In this document: piece after piece, positions 47,022 through 55,601 of the stretch | Position numbering within the stretch: position 1 is the first letter of the stretch | Layout of the letters: each line of letters begins with the position of its first letter | NCBI GenBank assembly: GCA_900771195.1 | Contig: CAAGMZ010000019.1 | Location: 62,001-126,000 of the forward strand | Origin: Lachnospiraceae bacterium | GTDB lineage: Bacteria; Bacillota; Clostridia; Lachnospirales; Lachnospiraceae | Reading direction: 5' to 3' | DNA length: 64,000 nt | The notes under the pieces: model-generated | What the model was told of the DNA's origin: nothing | Seen by the model: only the letters and a program-made list of their open reading frames with translations | Databases searched by the model: none | Translations under genes and position numbers: made by a program

Positions 47022-47288
47022 AAAAAAAGTCCCTGACAGCATTATTCATTGCTGTCAAGGACGATAATTCAATCGCGGTGCCACCTTGATTCACATATAT
47101 AAAATATGTGCGCTTAGCGAGATACCAACATATCTCCGGCAACTGACGCATGCCATCTCGTCACAGAATACTCGGAAAACCTTTCCCTGCGCCCTCAGCG
47201 GTCCATTTGGTAATCTGCGTTCAATCCGGCTCTCAGCCTCCCGGACTCTCTGTGTGTGCACAACTATCGTTATCTCCGCTTCAACGGT
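47022..47288 (-). ncRNA. Tryptophan T-box leader with terminator
   Basis: On the minus strand the T-box sequence AAGGTGGCACCGCG (47074-47087) is followed by a terminator: a 13-bp stem (arms 47050-47062 and 47029-47041) and seven T residues. Upstream is the stem I region with GGCTGAGAGCC, and a UGG specifier (47203-47205) in the AAATGGACC context, matching tRNA-Trp. Uncharged tRNA-Trp should pair and allow trp transcription. Confidence 0.92.
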
Positions 47289-47308
47289 TTAAAATTATTC
47301 AACTGAAA

Positions 47309-47339
47309 ATATTAAAACACTTCGGGGCAGAATTGTCAA
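47309..47339 (-). promoter_or_regulatory. Predicted sigma-A promoter of the trp operon
   Basis: On the minus strand TTGACA (47334-47339) is followed by TTAATAT with an 18-19 base spacer, about 20 bases before the T-box stem I. Confidence 0.6.
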
Positions 47340-47351
47340 CCCCCTTTCGCT

Positions 47352-47475
47352 CAATATATTATATGATGTAAGTGCCAAAAGTAAAAATTGCGAAGCAATG
47401 GAACAATCCGGTTACATCAGTGAGTGGCAAAAGGTACTTTTGCCACTCACATCATTATATTATATTCTGTTTCCG
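47352..47475. repeat. Palindromic intergenic repeat element
   Basis: A perfect 13-bp inverted repeat (arms 47420-47432 and 47438-47450, loop GGTAC) reads GTGAGTGGCAAAA. The outer sequence from about 47352 (AATATATTATATGATGTAAGTG..) reappears, imperfectly, as a reverse complement ending near 47475. No T-run follows on either strand, so it is not a plain terminator. It looks like a small non-autonomous element or a bacterial interspersed palindrome. Confidence 0.55.
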
Positions 47476-47486
47476 AAGCCTGCGGC

Positions 47487-47918
47487 CTACCGATTCAAAG
47501 TTGAATAGAATATACTTATTCCTTCTGTCTGATATAAAAGTTCAACTTTGTTGAATCCTCTGTCGACATTAAGAAACATTATTGATTCCTTCATCATGTC
47601 ACTGATATTCTCAGAACCTGCGCTGAAAACATATGTACAACCGTTGCCTTTTATTTTATCCATAAAGTCGTATGAATCAGTCAGATCAAAACAGTCAGTA
47701 TATTCCATCCCGTTAACAGAAACCGTTCCGGTAAGCCTGTTAGGATTGAATAATCTGTTACGCCATGTGACATCTACTGAGAGTGTCATCTTCTCATTAT
47801 TATCATTGTACACATCAATCTGCTTGGTCACATGAACAGGCCGGAAGTACAGAACCGATGCCACAACAACGATAACGCAGATTATGATAACCACTGTAAG
47901 TGCTGTTTTTTTTCTCAT
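47487..47918 (-). CDS. Membrane-anchored protein of unknown function, downstream of agr cargo
   Basis: 143 residues. Basic N-terminus and one hydrophobic segment (about 6-26), then a beta-rich extracellular part (NEKMTLSVDVTWRNRLF, LTGTVSVNGMEYTD). Only two Cys lie in the outer part. Good ribosome site (GAGGAAAAG). It has its own predicted promoter but lies on the same strand about 130 bases after the ABC genes, and may be an accessory or immunity factor. Not recognised. Confidence 0.65.
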   Translation of the reverse strand: MRKKTALTVVIIICVIVVVASVLYFRPVHVTKQIDVYNDNNEKMTLSVDVTWRNRLFNPNRLTGTVSVNGMEYTDCFDLTDSYDFMDKIKGNGCTYVFSAGSENISDMMKESIMFLNVDRGFNKVELLYQTEGISIFYSTLNR

Positions 47919-47964
47919 GTCTTTTCCTCTCCTCGTCTTATTATCAAATGTGGCAGTTCTTTAA

Positions 47965-47993
47965 ATTATATACCCTGCCGTACTCAGATACAA
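47965..47993 (-). promoter_or_regulatory. Predicted sigma-A promoter of the 47487-47918 gene
   Basis: On the minus strand TTGTAT and TATAAT are 17 bases apart, 45 bases before the start codon. It differs from the agr-type promoters in this locus. Confidence 0.6.
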
Positions 47994-48049
47994 TATCCAT
48001 TTCAGTAAATGACCAGAATATACTGCATACATATCAAAATGTACTGTAT

Positions 48050-49825
48050 TTACTTTTCAATCAATTCCTTTACGCTGTGTCTTAAAAAAAAGCTGACCGC
48101 CAACACCACGGACACAAGATAAACAGCTGCCAGAATTGCAATAAGTCCCACAGTGAACGGCAAATTAAAAAAAACTGTTCCCCCGGTCGCTGCGAAGTAC
48201 ACTCCCACCATTACCAGATAAACTATAAGTGCCGATGCCAATCCGGTACACAATTTTATTATATATTCAGATGCCGCCATTTTCCCGACTTCTGCCTTTG
48301 TCAGTCCGAATATCTGCAGATATCCCAATTCCCTTCTTCTCGAAAACAGTTCCGAATGTACGATAGTCATCAAAAATATACATGTTGTTACATAACTTAT
48401 CAGAAAAATAATGAAGATAATTCCGGCGATGCCGTCCACTGTATGCTGTCGTTCCGAAATATCACAGTAAAACTGATTGGGCTGTCCGTCCACCATTGTT
48501 TCCTTCATGTATTCCAACAGCTGATCGTCCATAAAAAGATTTGGACAACTTGCCGTGATAAATCCGCACTCTTTCTTATCACCGATTCTGCTGATTGTCT
48601 CATAAGGAATAAAAACAGCATTGGATTCTATGTTTCTCTGATAATACGCATCTGCAAAAAGATTATATGTAACATCAGAGTCGCTCAAATCTGCCGTAAC
48701 ACCTGCAATCCTGTAATTGTTGCCGGCAATGTTGACGTTCTTCCCGATGCAGTTCTCCGGATTTTGGTCATTTCCGAAAAAGTGATTCCAGAAATCCCGG
48801 GACAAAAGAATTTCATCAGCTGACTCTGGAAATCGTCCCGCTGTTATCATGCCTTTTATACAAAAAACGCTGGCACTTCTGTCGGGAAGGTAATACCCGT
48901 GGACATCACCAACCAGAACCGTATAATTGTCGTATACCGTAAGCCTGTCTTTATAAGAAAATTCATCAAATTCAATTTCAGACATACAGATCAGATTCAT
49001 CGGATATCTTCTCTGCACCATTCTTTTATACTCATGTTCAAAATTATTCTGCACCGTCGATACAAGCATCACGAGCAGAAAGGCAAAAAGAAGCGGCAGA
49101 ATACTCCCCGGCTTAAATAATCCGCCATTATGCTTTACGGCATAACGAAACGGATGTATTCTGCGTCTGACAGCAGTGTCCGGTACGATATCTGCAGTGT
49201 GTACGACATTTGGTGTGCTCTTACGGACATTATCAATAGTCCCGTATTTCAGACTGATTACCTCATCAGCATACCTGTCAAAACAGTCCTCATGAGTCGC
49301 CACTATCACAATGCGTCCGCTACTTCTTAAAGCAGCAATCATTTCAGCTATGTTTTCAGAATTAAACTCATCAAGTGAAGCTGTCGGTTCATCAAGAAGG
49401 AAAATCTGCGGATGTCCCAGCAACGCTCTGACAATCGATACCCTCTGCCTTTCACCACCCGAAAGTGCAGATGGAAATTTTTCAATAAGATCTGATATTC
49501 CCGCCAATTCACACAGGTTCCTTAATTCAGTCTCATCCGATGAAATAAGTTTAAGATTCTCAAACACAGTAAGTTTTGAAATAAGCAGACTGTACTGGAA
49601 TATGTATCCCACCCGGACCTTTTCCCGGTTTTCACACATAACGCTTCCTTCATAATCCTTTTCAACCCCGCCTATTATATTTAAAAGCGTTGATTTCCCA
49701 CAACCTGACACTCCCTTGATGATGTATATTTTCCCTGATTCAAAGGTATATGTCAGATTCTTTATGACCGGACGGTCATAGCTCTTCCGTATATTTTCCA
49801 AATTAAGCTTTATTCTATCGTCCAC
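48050..49825 (-). CDS. ABC ATPase-permease fusion (MacB/FtsX-like) B
   Basis: 591 residues. Residues 1-205 are a complete ABC ATPase (GVSGCGKST, LSGGERQRVS, FLLDEPTASLDE, ATHEDC). A first membrane helix (about 240-258) is followed by a ~200-residue extracytoplasmic region and three C-terminal helices with an FtsX-like ELFSRRRELGYLQIFGLTK segment. Fusions in this order pump peptides or lipoproteins or give self-protection against antimicrobial peptides. TAATG-type contact with the paralogous gene upstream suggests a heterodimer. Confidence 0.85.
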   Translation of the reverse strand: MDDRIKLNLENIRKSYDRPVIKNLTYTFESGKIYIIKGVSGCGKSTLLNIIGGVEKDYEGSVMCENREKVRVGYIFQYSLLISKLTVFENLKLISSDETELRNLCELAGISDLIEKFPSALSGGERQRVSIVRALLGHPQIFLLDEPTASLDEFNSENIAEMIAALRSSGRIVIVATHEDCFDRYADEVISLKYGTIDNVRKSTPNVVHTADIVPDTAVRRRIHPFRYAVKHNGGLFKPGSILPLLFAFLLVMLVSTVQNNFEHEYKRMVQRRYPMNLICMSEIEFDEFSYKDRLTVYDNYTVLVGDVHGYYLPDRSASVFCIKGMITAGRFPESADEILLSRDFWNHFFGNDQNPENCIGKNVNIAGNNYRIAGVTADLSDSDVTYNLFADAYYQRNIESNAVFIPYETISRIGDKKECGFITASCPNLFMDDQLLEYMKETMVDGQPNQFYCDISERQHTVDGIAGIIFIIFLISYVTTCIFLMTIVHSELFSRRRELGYLQIFGLTKAEVGKMAASEYIIKLCTGLASALIVYLVMVGVYFAATGGTVFFNLPFTVGLIAILAAVYLVSVVLAVSFFLRHSVKELIEK

Positions 49826-51780
49826 TAAATCAGATCCCTGCTTTCAATAAGGTTTTCATACCATGAATTAACCTTTACACGTTTTAACATGATGTTGGAA
49901 AAAATCACTGTAATCATTGTCATAAAGGCCAGAAATGCACTCATAATTCCAAAATTGTATGTGAAAATCTCGAAATTGATAAATTTCAGATACCGGTTAA
50001 ATAAATTCACAATACCAGTAATTCCAAGCGCTATTCCCAGTGAAATTCCATATACTTTGAGCATTTCCAATATGTTCATCATCACAAACCGGTTAAGCAC
50101 CGCTCTCTTGTTATATCCCGAATATTCAAAAACCGCAACGAACCGGCTACTCTGCATAAATTCATTTTTTTTCAGTGCGGTAAAAAACAGCGTAGAAAAC
50201 AGACACAAAAAAACGGCAGCCGGCATTGTCACACAGAACAGCATGGAGAACGACTCACGCAGGCCAAGAATATCTGCACAGTTGCTTAGAAATATTTCAT
50301 CATCCCCTGAAAATTCGTCTTTATGGTGTTCATAATATTTTTTCATTGACTTGTACGAATCAAAATATAAATAATATGTCCTCCGTCCATCTTTTCCCAT
50401 ATAAAATGACTCATCCCGCCCATATTGTTCCGTAAACAATGAATTAACAAAGTACAGCTCTTCATAATCTTCCGGATTATATAAGTCTCCTGATGATATG
50501 CCTATGTCCAGTGCCTGAAGATATTTCTTCTCAGCCTCGGTAAATTTATCAAAAACTCCGACTATCTCAAATTCAATGTTGCCGAGCTTATATACATCCA
50601 GATTATATTTCTGTCCGACCATCCGTTCAGGGCTGCCTGGGTACAGTGCATCCGCCATTTCGGATGATATTATTATCTGATTCTTCCCCGTGAAATAAGT
50701 ACCATACTTTATACGGTCTGAAAGCATGAACGCTTTACTGTTATATGGCAATGTATTTAATGATACTTCATATCCCGGGTCCTGACGGAAAATAACATCC
50801 GTATCAAGATTCTCATTTCCATCCGGACACGACATGGCATAAGACAGAACCTTATCCACCACATGAATGTCATCATATTTTTCATCCAGAGCCTTCCTTC
50901 TGCATGTCTTTATCTGAAGTATATTAATTCTGTACAGATCGTTTAATGTGGCGGTCTCCTTATGTTCCGGCAAATCAGCAAATATCGAAATAACCAGAGC
51001 CAGTACAAGGAAGCAGTCAAAGAGAATCGTCGTTTTTCTGCTCCTGCCATCCTGATGAAACCATTTTTTCAGAAAATAATTGAGATTGTCCTTTTTTCCA
51101 TTGGAAACATGTAAACATTTACCGGATGAAAAAGAATCTTCTTCCGTATGGGTGGTAATGCTTCCGTTCATTTTTCCTTTATGAAATGCAATAACTTCAT
51201 CTGCATATGGTTCTGCCTGTCTGTCATGTGTTGAACAGATAATCAGAACGCTGTTTTTAAGTTTTTTTAACATCTCAAACACAGCAAGTTTATTCTCCTC
51301 ATCAAGTGATGCTGTGGGTTCATCAAGAAGAAGGACCTTTTTATCATTCAAAACGGCCCTTGCAATGGCTAACCTCTGCTTTTCACCTCCGGACAGGGTT
51401 TTCGGCATCTGGCTCTTTACTTTTTCAAGACCAAATCTCTCAAGTACTTTGATAATTTTACCATCATCATCCGTGATAAGCCTCAGATTATCCATAACAT
51501 CAAGAAAATCTACAAAAAACGCATCCTGCGTAATATAATCCACATATTCCGATATTTCTGAATTTATTACCTGTCCACGATACTCTTTGCTATCATACCG
51601 TATCATCCCCTCATCAAAAGGAATAAGTCCTGAGAGAATGTTTAACATTGTAGTCTTTCCACTTCCGCTTTCGCCCACCAGAAGGTAAAAACCCGTATCA
51701 TTGAATCTGTGACAGAATGAATCTGTCACAATCTTGTCCGAATAACATTTGCTCACATTTTCGCAGAAGATCATACTCAT
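49825..51780 (-). CDS. ABC ATPase-permease fusion (MacB/FtsX-like) A
   Basis: 651 residues, same plan as its neighbour: ATPase at about 1-210 (GESGSGKTT, LSGGEKQRLA, LLLDEPTASLDE, STHDRQ), first helix near 250-270, a large outer domain, and three C-terminal helices. The two proteins are diverged in the outer domain. It starts within one base of the lipoprotein stop and ends within one base of its partner start, so all three are tightly co-translated. Cargo of the agr-controlled operon. Confidence 0.85.
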   Translation of the reverse strand: MSMIFCENVSKCYSDKIVTDSFCHRFNDTGFYLLVGESGSGKTTMLNILSGLIPFDEGMIRYDSKEYRGQVINSEISEYVDYITQDAFFVDFLDVMDNLRLITDDDGKIIKVLERFGLEKVKSQMPKTLSGGEKQRLAIARAVLNDKKVLLLDEPTASLDEENKLAVFEMLKKLKNSVLIICSTHDRQAEPYADEVIAFHKGKMNGSITTHTEEDSFSSGKCLHVSNGKKDNLNYFLKKWFHQDGRSRKTTILFDCFLVLALVISIFADLPEHKETATLNDLYRINILQIKTCRRKALDEKYDDIHVVDKVLSYAMSCPDGNENLDTDVIFRQDPGYEVSLNTLPYNSKAFMLSDRIKYGTYFTGKNQIIISSEMADALYPGSPERMVGQKYNLDVYKLGNIEFEIVGVFDKFTEAEKKYLQALDIGISSGDLYNPEDYEELYFVNSLFTEQYGRDESFYMGKDGRRTYYLYFDSYKSMKKYYEHHKDEFSGDDEIFLSNCADILGLRESFSMLFCVTMPAAVFLCLFSTLFFTALKKNEFMQSSRFVAVFEYSGYNKRAVLNRFVMMNILEMLKVYGISLGIALGITGIVNLFNRYLKFINFEIFTYNFGIMSAFLAFMTMITVIFSNIMLKRVKVNSWYENLIESRDLI

Positions 51781-52724
51781 TATTCCTCATCAGTTATCTC
51801 ATAAACAATCGGGTCCTCATCATAGATGTCAAATTTGTTTTCATGAATATTCTTAAGAAATGCGTAAAGACGTGACATGTCTATCCCTTTAATTTCTTTA
51901 TCCTTATATTCATCCGCTCCTGCCACAAAACTTTCTTCATCTTCTATCCTGCGTGCTATGTCGGTAACGAGTCCAAACACTTCCGTCTGTCCTTCATCTG
52001 CCTTCCCTGAATCGATAATGTCTGAGAGCTGCTCATAATCATCATATTCCTGTCCTGTCTGGTACAAAATGTCTATGTATACCACATCGACGCAACCTGT
52101 CTCCTGAAGAAAAGCAACCTGAAATTTATATCCGTCTATATAGGCCGGCTCCGTATAAAATGCAAATGTGGGCTTGTCCCAATAGCTCTGGCTTGTTCCT
52201 TCTTTCTGTGGTTCACCCGTTAGGGCCTGCTTCATCAGTTCAAAAAACATATCCTTATCCAGTTCTTCAAATGAATAGCCATCAGGATTTAGTGCCAACA
52301 AATCATCCGCGCTTTGGGAACTATCAAGGATTTCGCTTACTTTTTCCATGTCCCTCTTCTGTTTATCCGAACCATTTCCCCAGATCATGATTGGCGGAAC
52401 AACACGAAATGTCTTCTGTTCCCCATTATCATATTTCTGTGTCTGGACCTGATCAAAATTCCTGTCAAACCTGTGACGGACATTAATTCCATTGAACAGG
52501 TATTTGATTTGGTCCGGGTCATCCTGCCCCGTCAAATCAACTTCATTGACAAATGTAAATACCCATCCGTCATCACAGACCTTTCTGGCAACCTTTCTGG
52601 CAAAAGCCTGATTCATAAAATCTGTTTCCTCCTGTTCAGCATTCTTGCTCCCAGCACATCCTGAAATCAGTACAATTGCCGCCAAGATACATACCAGAAC
52701 GTTATATTGTTTTTTTATCTTCAT
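51780..52724 (-). CDS. Lipoprotein of the agr-linked transport operon
   Basis: About 314 residues from the ATG at 52724; ATG codons at 52733 and 52778 are alternatives, but the GGGAAGG site is best spaced for 52724. Signal peptide ends LISGC with the lipid Cys at 23. The mature part is acidic with no motif I recognise. It lies 60 bases after the secreted protein gene and abuts the ABC fusion, so it may be an external subunit or immunity lipoprotein. Confidence 0.75.
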   Translation of the reverse strand: MKIKKQYNVLVCILAAIVLISGCAGSKNAEQEETDFMNQAFARKVARKVCDDGWVFTFVNEVDLTGQDDPDQIKYLFNGINVRHRFDRNFDQVQTQKYDNGEQKTFRVVPPIMIWGNGSDKQKRDMEKVSEILDSSQSADDLLALNPDGYSFEELDKDMFFELMKQALTGEPQKEGTSQSYWDKPTFAFYTEPAYIDGYKFQVAFLQETGCVDVVYIDILYQTGQEYDDYEQLSDIIDSGKADEGQTEVFGLVTDIARRIEDEESFVAGADEYKDKEIKGIDMSRLYAFLKNIHENKFDIYDEDPIVYEITDEE

Positions 52725-52784
52725 ATTTTTCATGCCTTCCCACAAGCATACTGCCGCCCATTTCATGAGCAGCAGCATAAAAAG

Positions 52785-53300
52785 TTAATAAATCCAGAAA
52801 CGATACCTAAGCACTCTAGCCGGAACAGACTTTGATTTATCATTGACATTCGTATTAACCCTATATTTCATATATAAATCAACCGAAGAATCCGACTCAA
52901 TACAATTTTTATTAATTATTCCATCAGAAAACATATTAATCAGGTAAACTCCATTTTCCATATTAAAGTATCCTGTATATGCGCGTACAAATGTATCTTT
53001 TCCTCCATAGTCCTTTTCCCAACATTGAACATCGCAAGTTCTTCCATTCTTATAGCTAAATGAGGCCTGTAAACCTGAATTTCCAGTAAAAAACCAAATT
53101 CCTGTGTCTCCTCCATACACTGATGACAACGTACTTGATGATAAACTATGTACAGATTCTGTTGCATATGAACCTGCGGTCGAAGAATTTGTATAATACA
53201 TACTTGTAATATTTTCAGCATGCACTGGCAAAATTATTGCTCCAATTGTCACAACTGAAGCTACCACTAATGAAACAATTTTTAAAATACTTTTCTTCAT
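52785..53300 (-). CDS. Secreted protein of unknown function following agrD
   Basis: 171 residues from the ATG at 53300 (GGAAGG 7 bases upstream). A clear signal peptide ends ILPVHA, cleaved before ENIT, leaving about 143 residues. The mature part begins with a Ser/Thr/Tyr-rich stretch (NSSTAGSYATESVHSLSSST) and continues as beta-rich sequence (SFSYKNGRTCDVQCWEKDYGG) with three Cys, ending RYRFWIY. Size, secretion and linkage to agr and to ABC fusions would fit a secreted toxin or bacteriocin-like protein; this is inference. Family not recognised. Confidence 0.75.
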   Translation of the reverse strand: MKKSILKIVSLVVASVVTIGAIILPVHAENITSMYYTNSSTAGSYATESVHSLSSSTLSSVYGGDTGIWFFTGNSGLQASFSYKNGRTCDVQCWEKDYGGKDTFVRAYTGYFNMENGVYLINMFSDGIINKNCIESDSSVDLYMKYRVNTNVNDKSKSVPARVLRYRFWIY

Positions 53301-53380
53301 AAACTTACCTTCCTTCAATGTTAATTCTTTTCAACATCAAACTAACTTTAGTTGAATATTTCCGCATTACCCTCTCTGCA

Positions 53381-53536
53381 TCAGCCAACAGGCTTTTCTG
53401 ATTTTTTCAAAAGTTCCTCAGGCAGCTTTGGCTGATGGTAAATACATCTGCAGGTTGCCCCTGCCTCTTTTTTGCCCACTTTCAGGCTGAATGAAGCCAT
53501 ACACTTCAAAATTTTTTGCTTAAATGTTTCTCTCAT
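53381..53536 (-). CDS. agrD: AgrD-type cyclic lactone autoinducer pre-peptide
   Basis: 51 residues from the ATG at 53536, after a strong AAGGAGGTG site. Amphipathic N-terminal leader (FKQKILKCMASFSLKVGKK), a Cys-bearing core (about ATCRCIY, residues 27-33), then the conserved recognition tail HQPKLPEELLK. In staphylococcal AgrD the tail D/E-P-K-x-P follows the ring directly, so the mature peptide should end at Tyr33, with a thiolactone from Cys29 (five-residue ring) or less likely Cys31. Processed by the AgrB encoded just upstream. Confidence 0.85.
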   Translation of the reverse strand: MRETFKQKILKCMASFSLKVGKKEAGATCRCIYHQPKLPEELLKKSEKPVG

Positions 53537-53588
53537 TCTTTTCACCTCCTTTTCGATGCACATTACGGTATTTCGCTGACATGTGCCG

Positions 53589-53657
53589 ATTATATCACTA
53601 CTCCTGTACACCATACCATTTTTTCGTTAATTGTATGATTTATACAGGTCAATGGTA
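53589..53657 (-). promoter_or_regulatory. AgrA-type promoter upstream of agrD
   Basis: On the minus strand TACCATT (53651-53657) and TACAATT (53629-53635) form direct repeats 22 bases apart, followed 34 bases on by a perfect TATAAT (53589-53594). No consensus -35 hexamer is present. The upstream repeat overlaps the last codons of agrB. It would raise agrD and cargo expression separately from agrB. Confidence 0.65.
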
Positions 53658-54248
53658 TCTGCCTGAATTCCTGCAGTTATGGTTTACTATTTTCCCTGCA
53701 ATCTGTGAAACCATGACAAGAACCGCACTCACAATTATCGTTCTCGCTCCCGGTAGTTTGCAGTACCATAAAATCCAGTACTGTATCTCAAACACTGCAA
53801 AAATTATCATTACTGCTATTTTTGCCCTAATTATGCCACTTTTCTCTATAATCTGTTTATTTATTGAGTCAACAGGTGAAAGAACTATCTGAGTCACACT
53901 GCAGAATACAAATACAGCATTTGCAATTAATGGATTGACATTGAAATAATTACCTGTCACTTCCACCACCAAGGTTATCAGGTATGTAATCATTGAGAAA
54001 ATGTAGCATTGCCAATATTTATCAGCATGTAAACCACCCGTATAACTTCGGCACGCAATAAAATATGCAAGAAATAGTATTGCCGGCAATGCCTGATGCA
54101 AAATCATTCCTATAATTATTGTTGTAACCACAAATAATCCTGTTTCAAGCACAACCCCCACACAATATTCATAGATTTCCCGTTGTTTTTCAGGGATAAT
54201 CTGATTCACAATAAAGCATTCTGTTATCTTATGTATAATCCTATCCAT
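53649..54248 (-). CDS. agrB: AgrB-type peptide-processing membrane protease
   Basis: 199 residues, about six membrane segments. The catalytic pair is His74 and Cys81 in ACRSYTGGLHADKYWQC, the same seven-residue spacing as His77/Cys84 of staphylococcal AgrB. It cuts the AgrD tail and forms the thiolactone at the membrane. The ATG at 54248 has no good ribosome site and lies 9 bases after a hairpin. Confidence 0.92.
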   Translation of the reverse strand: MDRIIHKITECFIVNQIIPEKQREIYEYCVGVVLETGLFVVTTIIIGMILHQALPAILFLAYFIACRSYTGGLHADKYWQCYIFSMITYLITLVVEVTGNYFNVNPLIANAVFVFCSVTQIVLSPVDSINKQIIEKSGIIRAKIAVMIIFAVFEIQYWILWYCKLPGARTIIVSAVLVMVSQIAGKIVNHNCRNSGRYH

Positions 54249-54251
54249 ATA

Positions 54252-54287
54252 TAAAAAGCACCCATATATTTCTCATATATGGATGCT
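54252..54287 (-). terminator. Hairpin/terminator between agrC and agrB, overlapping the agrB promoter
   Basis: On the minus strand AGCATCCATATAT, a 5-base loop and ATATATGGGTGCT form a 13-bp stem with one G-U pair (54287-54257), then TTTTTAT. It can end the agrAC transcript. Its first arm overlaps the -10 of the predicted agrB promoter, so RNA started there would lack most of the stem. Confidence 0.7.
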
Positions 54288-54352
54288 ATCACAAATATCC
54301 CGTAAAAAACCAAAATTAATGCGAATGGTATGTTTTCTGCAGATGAATGGTA
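54283..54352 (-). promoter_or_regulatory. AgrA-type promoter upstream of agrB
   Basis: On the minus strand two TACCATT repeats (54346-54352 and 54324-54330) lie 22 bases apart. TAGCAT (54283-54288) follows 35 bases on as the -10. CGCAT, ACGGGAT and TGTG between them are shared with the agrA promoter. No consensus -35. Confidence 0.65.
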
Positions 54353-54353
54353 T

Positions 54354-55595
54354 CTAAACCGGCAGCATGACATCTGCAGTATACACTTTTTCTCCCTTCA
54401 CAAACGAATATATACCCCCGTATTTTTCCGCTGTTTTCTCCATGTTATCAATTCCGCAGCTTCTCTCACTGTCATTTTGCGGATTATAACTGTTCTCCAC
54501 ATGAATAAGTAGCTTTCCCTCACTTGTAAAAATCCTGATGTCTATGTATTTCTCGTTTACAATAGGCGAAGAGACCGCATTGAAAGCATTATCAAAAAGA
54601 TTCCCAAGAATGACTGCCATGTCACCTGAATCAATATTCACATCATTACCATTCACCGCTATGTCAGTTGTACACTTCACTCCGTCCTTTTCACACCGGC
54701 TCTTCAAATCATTCACAAACGCATCAATAGCTATATTGCCGCTGTTTACGCATGCGAATCCGTAATCTGATTTTCCCTTTATCTTGTCAATATAGTCCAC
54801 TGCCTCCCCGTTTCGTCCCTCAGTGATATACCGCCTTATGGTTACAAGATGTTTGTTGGAATCATGAATTAACGACCTTACCTGTCTGTAATTTGATGAT
54901 ATGTGGACATACTGTTCCTCGGTCTTTATCAGATTCTCATTTAACCGTATTTCATGCTCACGTAGTTCATCAATCACAGCTATATAATCAGTCATACAGT
55001 ACACGCATATATTCAAAAAAATAAGTATAAACCCTATTATTCCAAGGATATATCCATACTTCATATCCTCATCCCGCACGCAGAAGAGCATAAGCCCTAT
55101 AATCAATGAGCTCAAAATCTGGCATGTCAGAACTATATAATTATATTTACGATTACCATGTACATCCCTTCTTCTTATGATCATCCTCACGATGACAATA
55201 AGTATCATGCTGATTAGTTTGGAGAAAATAATTCCGAAAATATAGCAGTTTTCAGAGGACATATCAATATGCATCAGCATCTGAATCCCATACACCGCAA
55301 ACTCAGAGGCCGAACCGAGCACCGTTATGACTGCAGATGCAAAAATACGCCTTGACCCCCTCACATGATACAGAAAGCTCAATGCGAACATCAGTATAAA
55401 TCCGCCCGCAAAATACACATACATGTTCATAATCCTGTCCGACACTGCCGCCCAGGCAAAATTTGCAGCAGCTACGATTCCGTATGCTAAAAAACGGTTA
55501 ATGCAGTATGACTTTCTCCCATACACAGTTTCACAGAAAAAAATATATATAAAAATGTCTGCGACTGTCCCACATACATTGACCAAAATATCCAT
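54354..55595 (-). CDS. agrC: AgrC-type sensor histidine kinase (GHKL)
   Basis: 413 residues. About six membrane helices in the first 205 residues form the peptide-sensing part, then a coiled region, the phospho-acceptor His244 (RSLIHDSNKH) and a HATPase_c_5 domain with the N-box NLFDNAFNAV and a CGIDNMEKTAEKYGG G-box region. It detects the cyclic peptide and phosphorylates AgrA. It lies 6 bases after agrA. Confidence 0.92.
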   Translation of the reverse strand: MDILVNVCGTVADIFIYIFFCETVYGRKSYCINRFLAYGIVAAANFAWAAVSDRIMNMYVYFAGGFILMFALSFLYHVRGSRRIFASAVITVLGSASEFAVYGIQMLMHIDMSSENCYIFGIIFSKLISMILIVIVRMIIRRRDVHGNRKYNYIVLTCQILSSLIIGLMLFCVRDEDMKYGYILGIIGFILIFLNICVYCMTDYIAVIDELREHEIRLNENLIKTEEQYVHISSNYRQVRSLIHDSNKHLVTIRRYITEGRNGEAVDYIDKIKGKSDYGFACVNSGNIAIDAFVNDLKSRCEKDGVKCTTDIAVNGNDVNIDSGDMAVILGNLFDNAFNAVSSPIVNEKYIDIRIFTSEGKLLIHVENSYNPQNDSERSCGIDNMEKTAEKYGGIYSFVKGEKVYTADVMLPV

Positions 55596-55601
55596 ACTGT
55601 T

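Noticed and set aside
47420..47450. Perfect palindrome considered as a terminator for the 47487-47918 gene
   Set aside because: Neither strand has a T-run after the stem; kept as a repeat element instead.
52785..53300. Secreted agr cargo considered as a lactococcin-972-type bacteriocin
   Set aside because: Size and ABC neighbours are suggestive and it ends in an aromatic strand, but the family's sequence motifs are not there.
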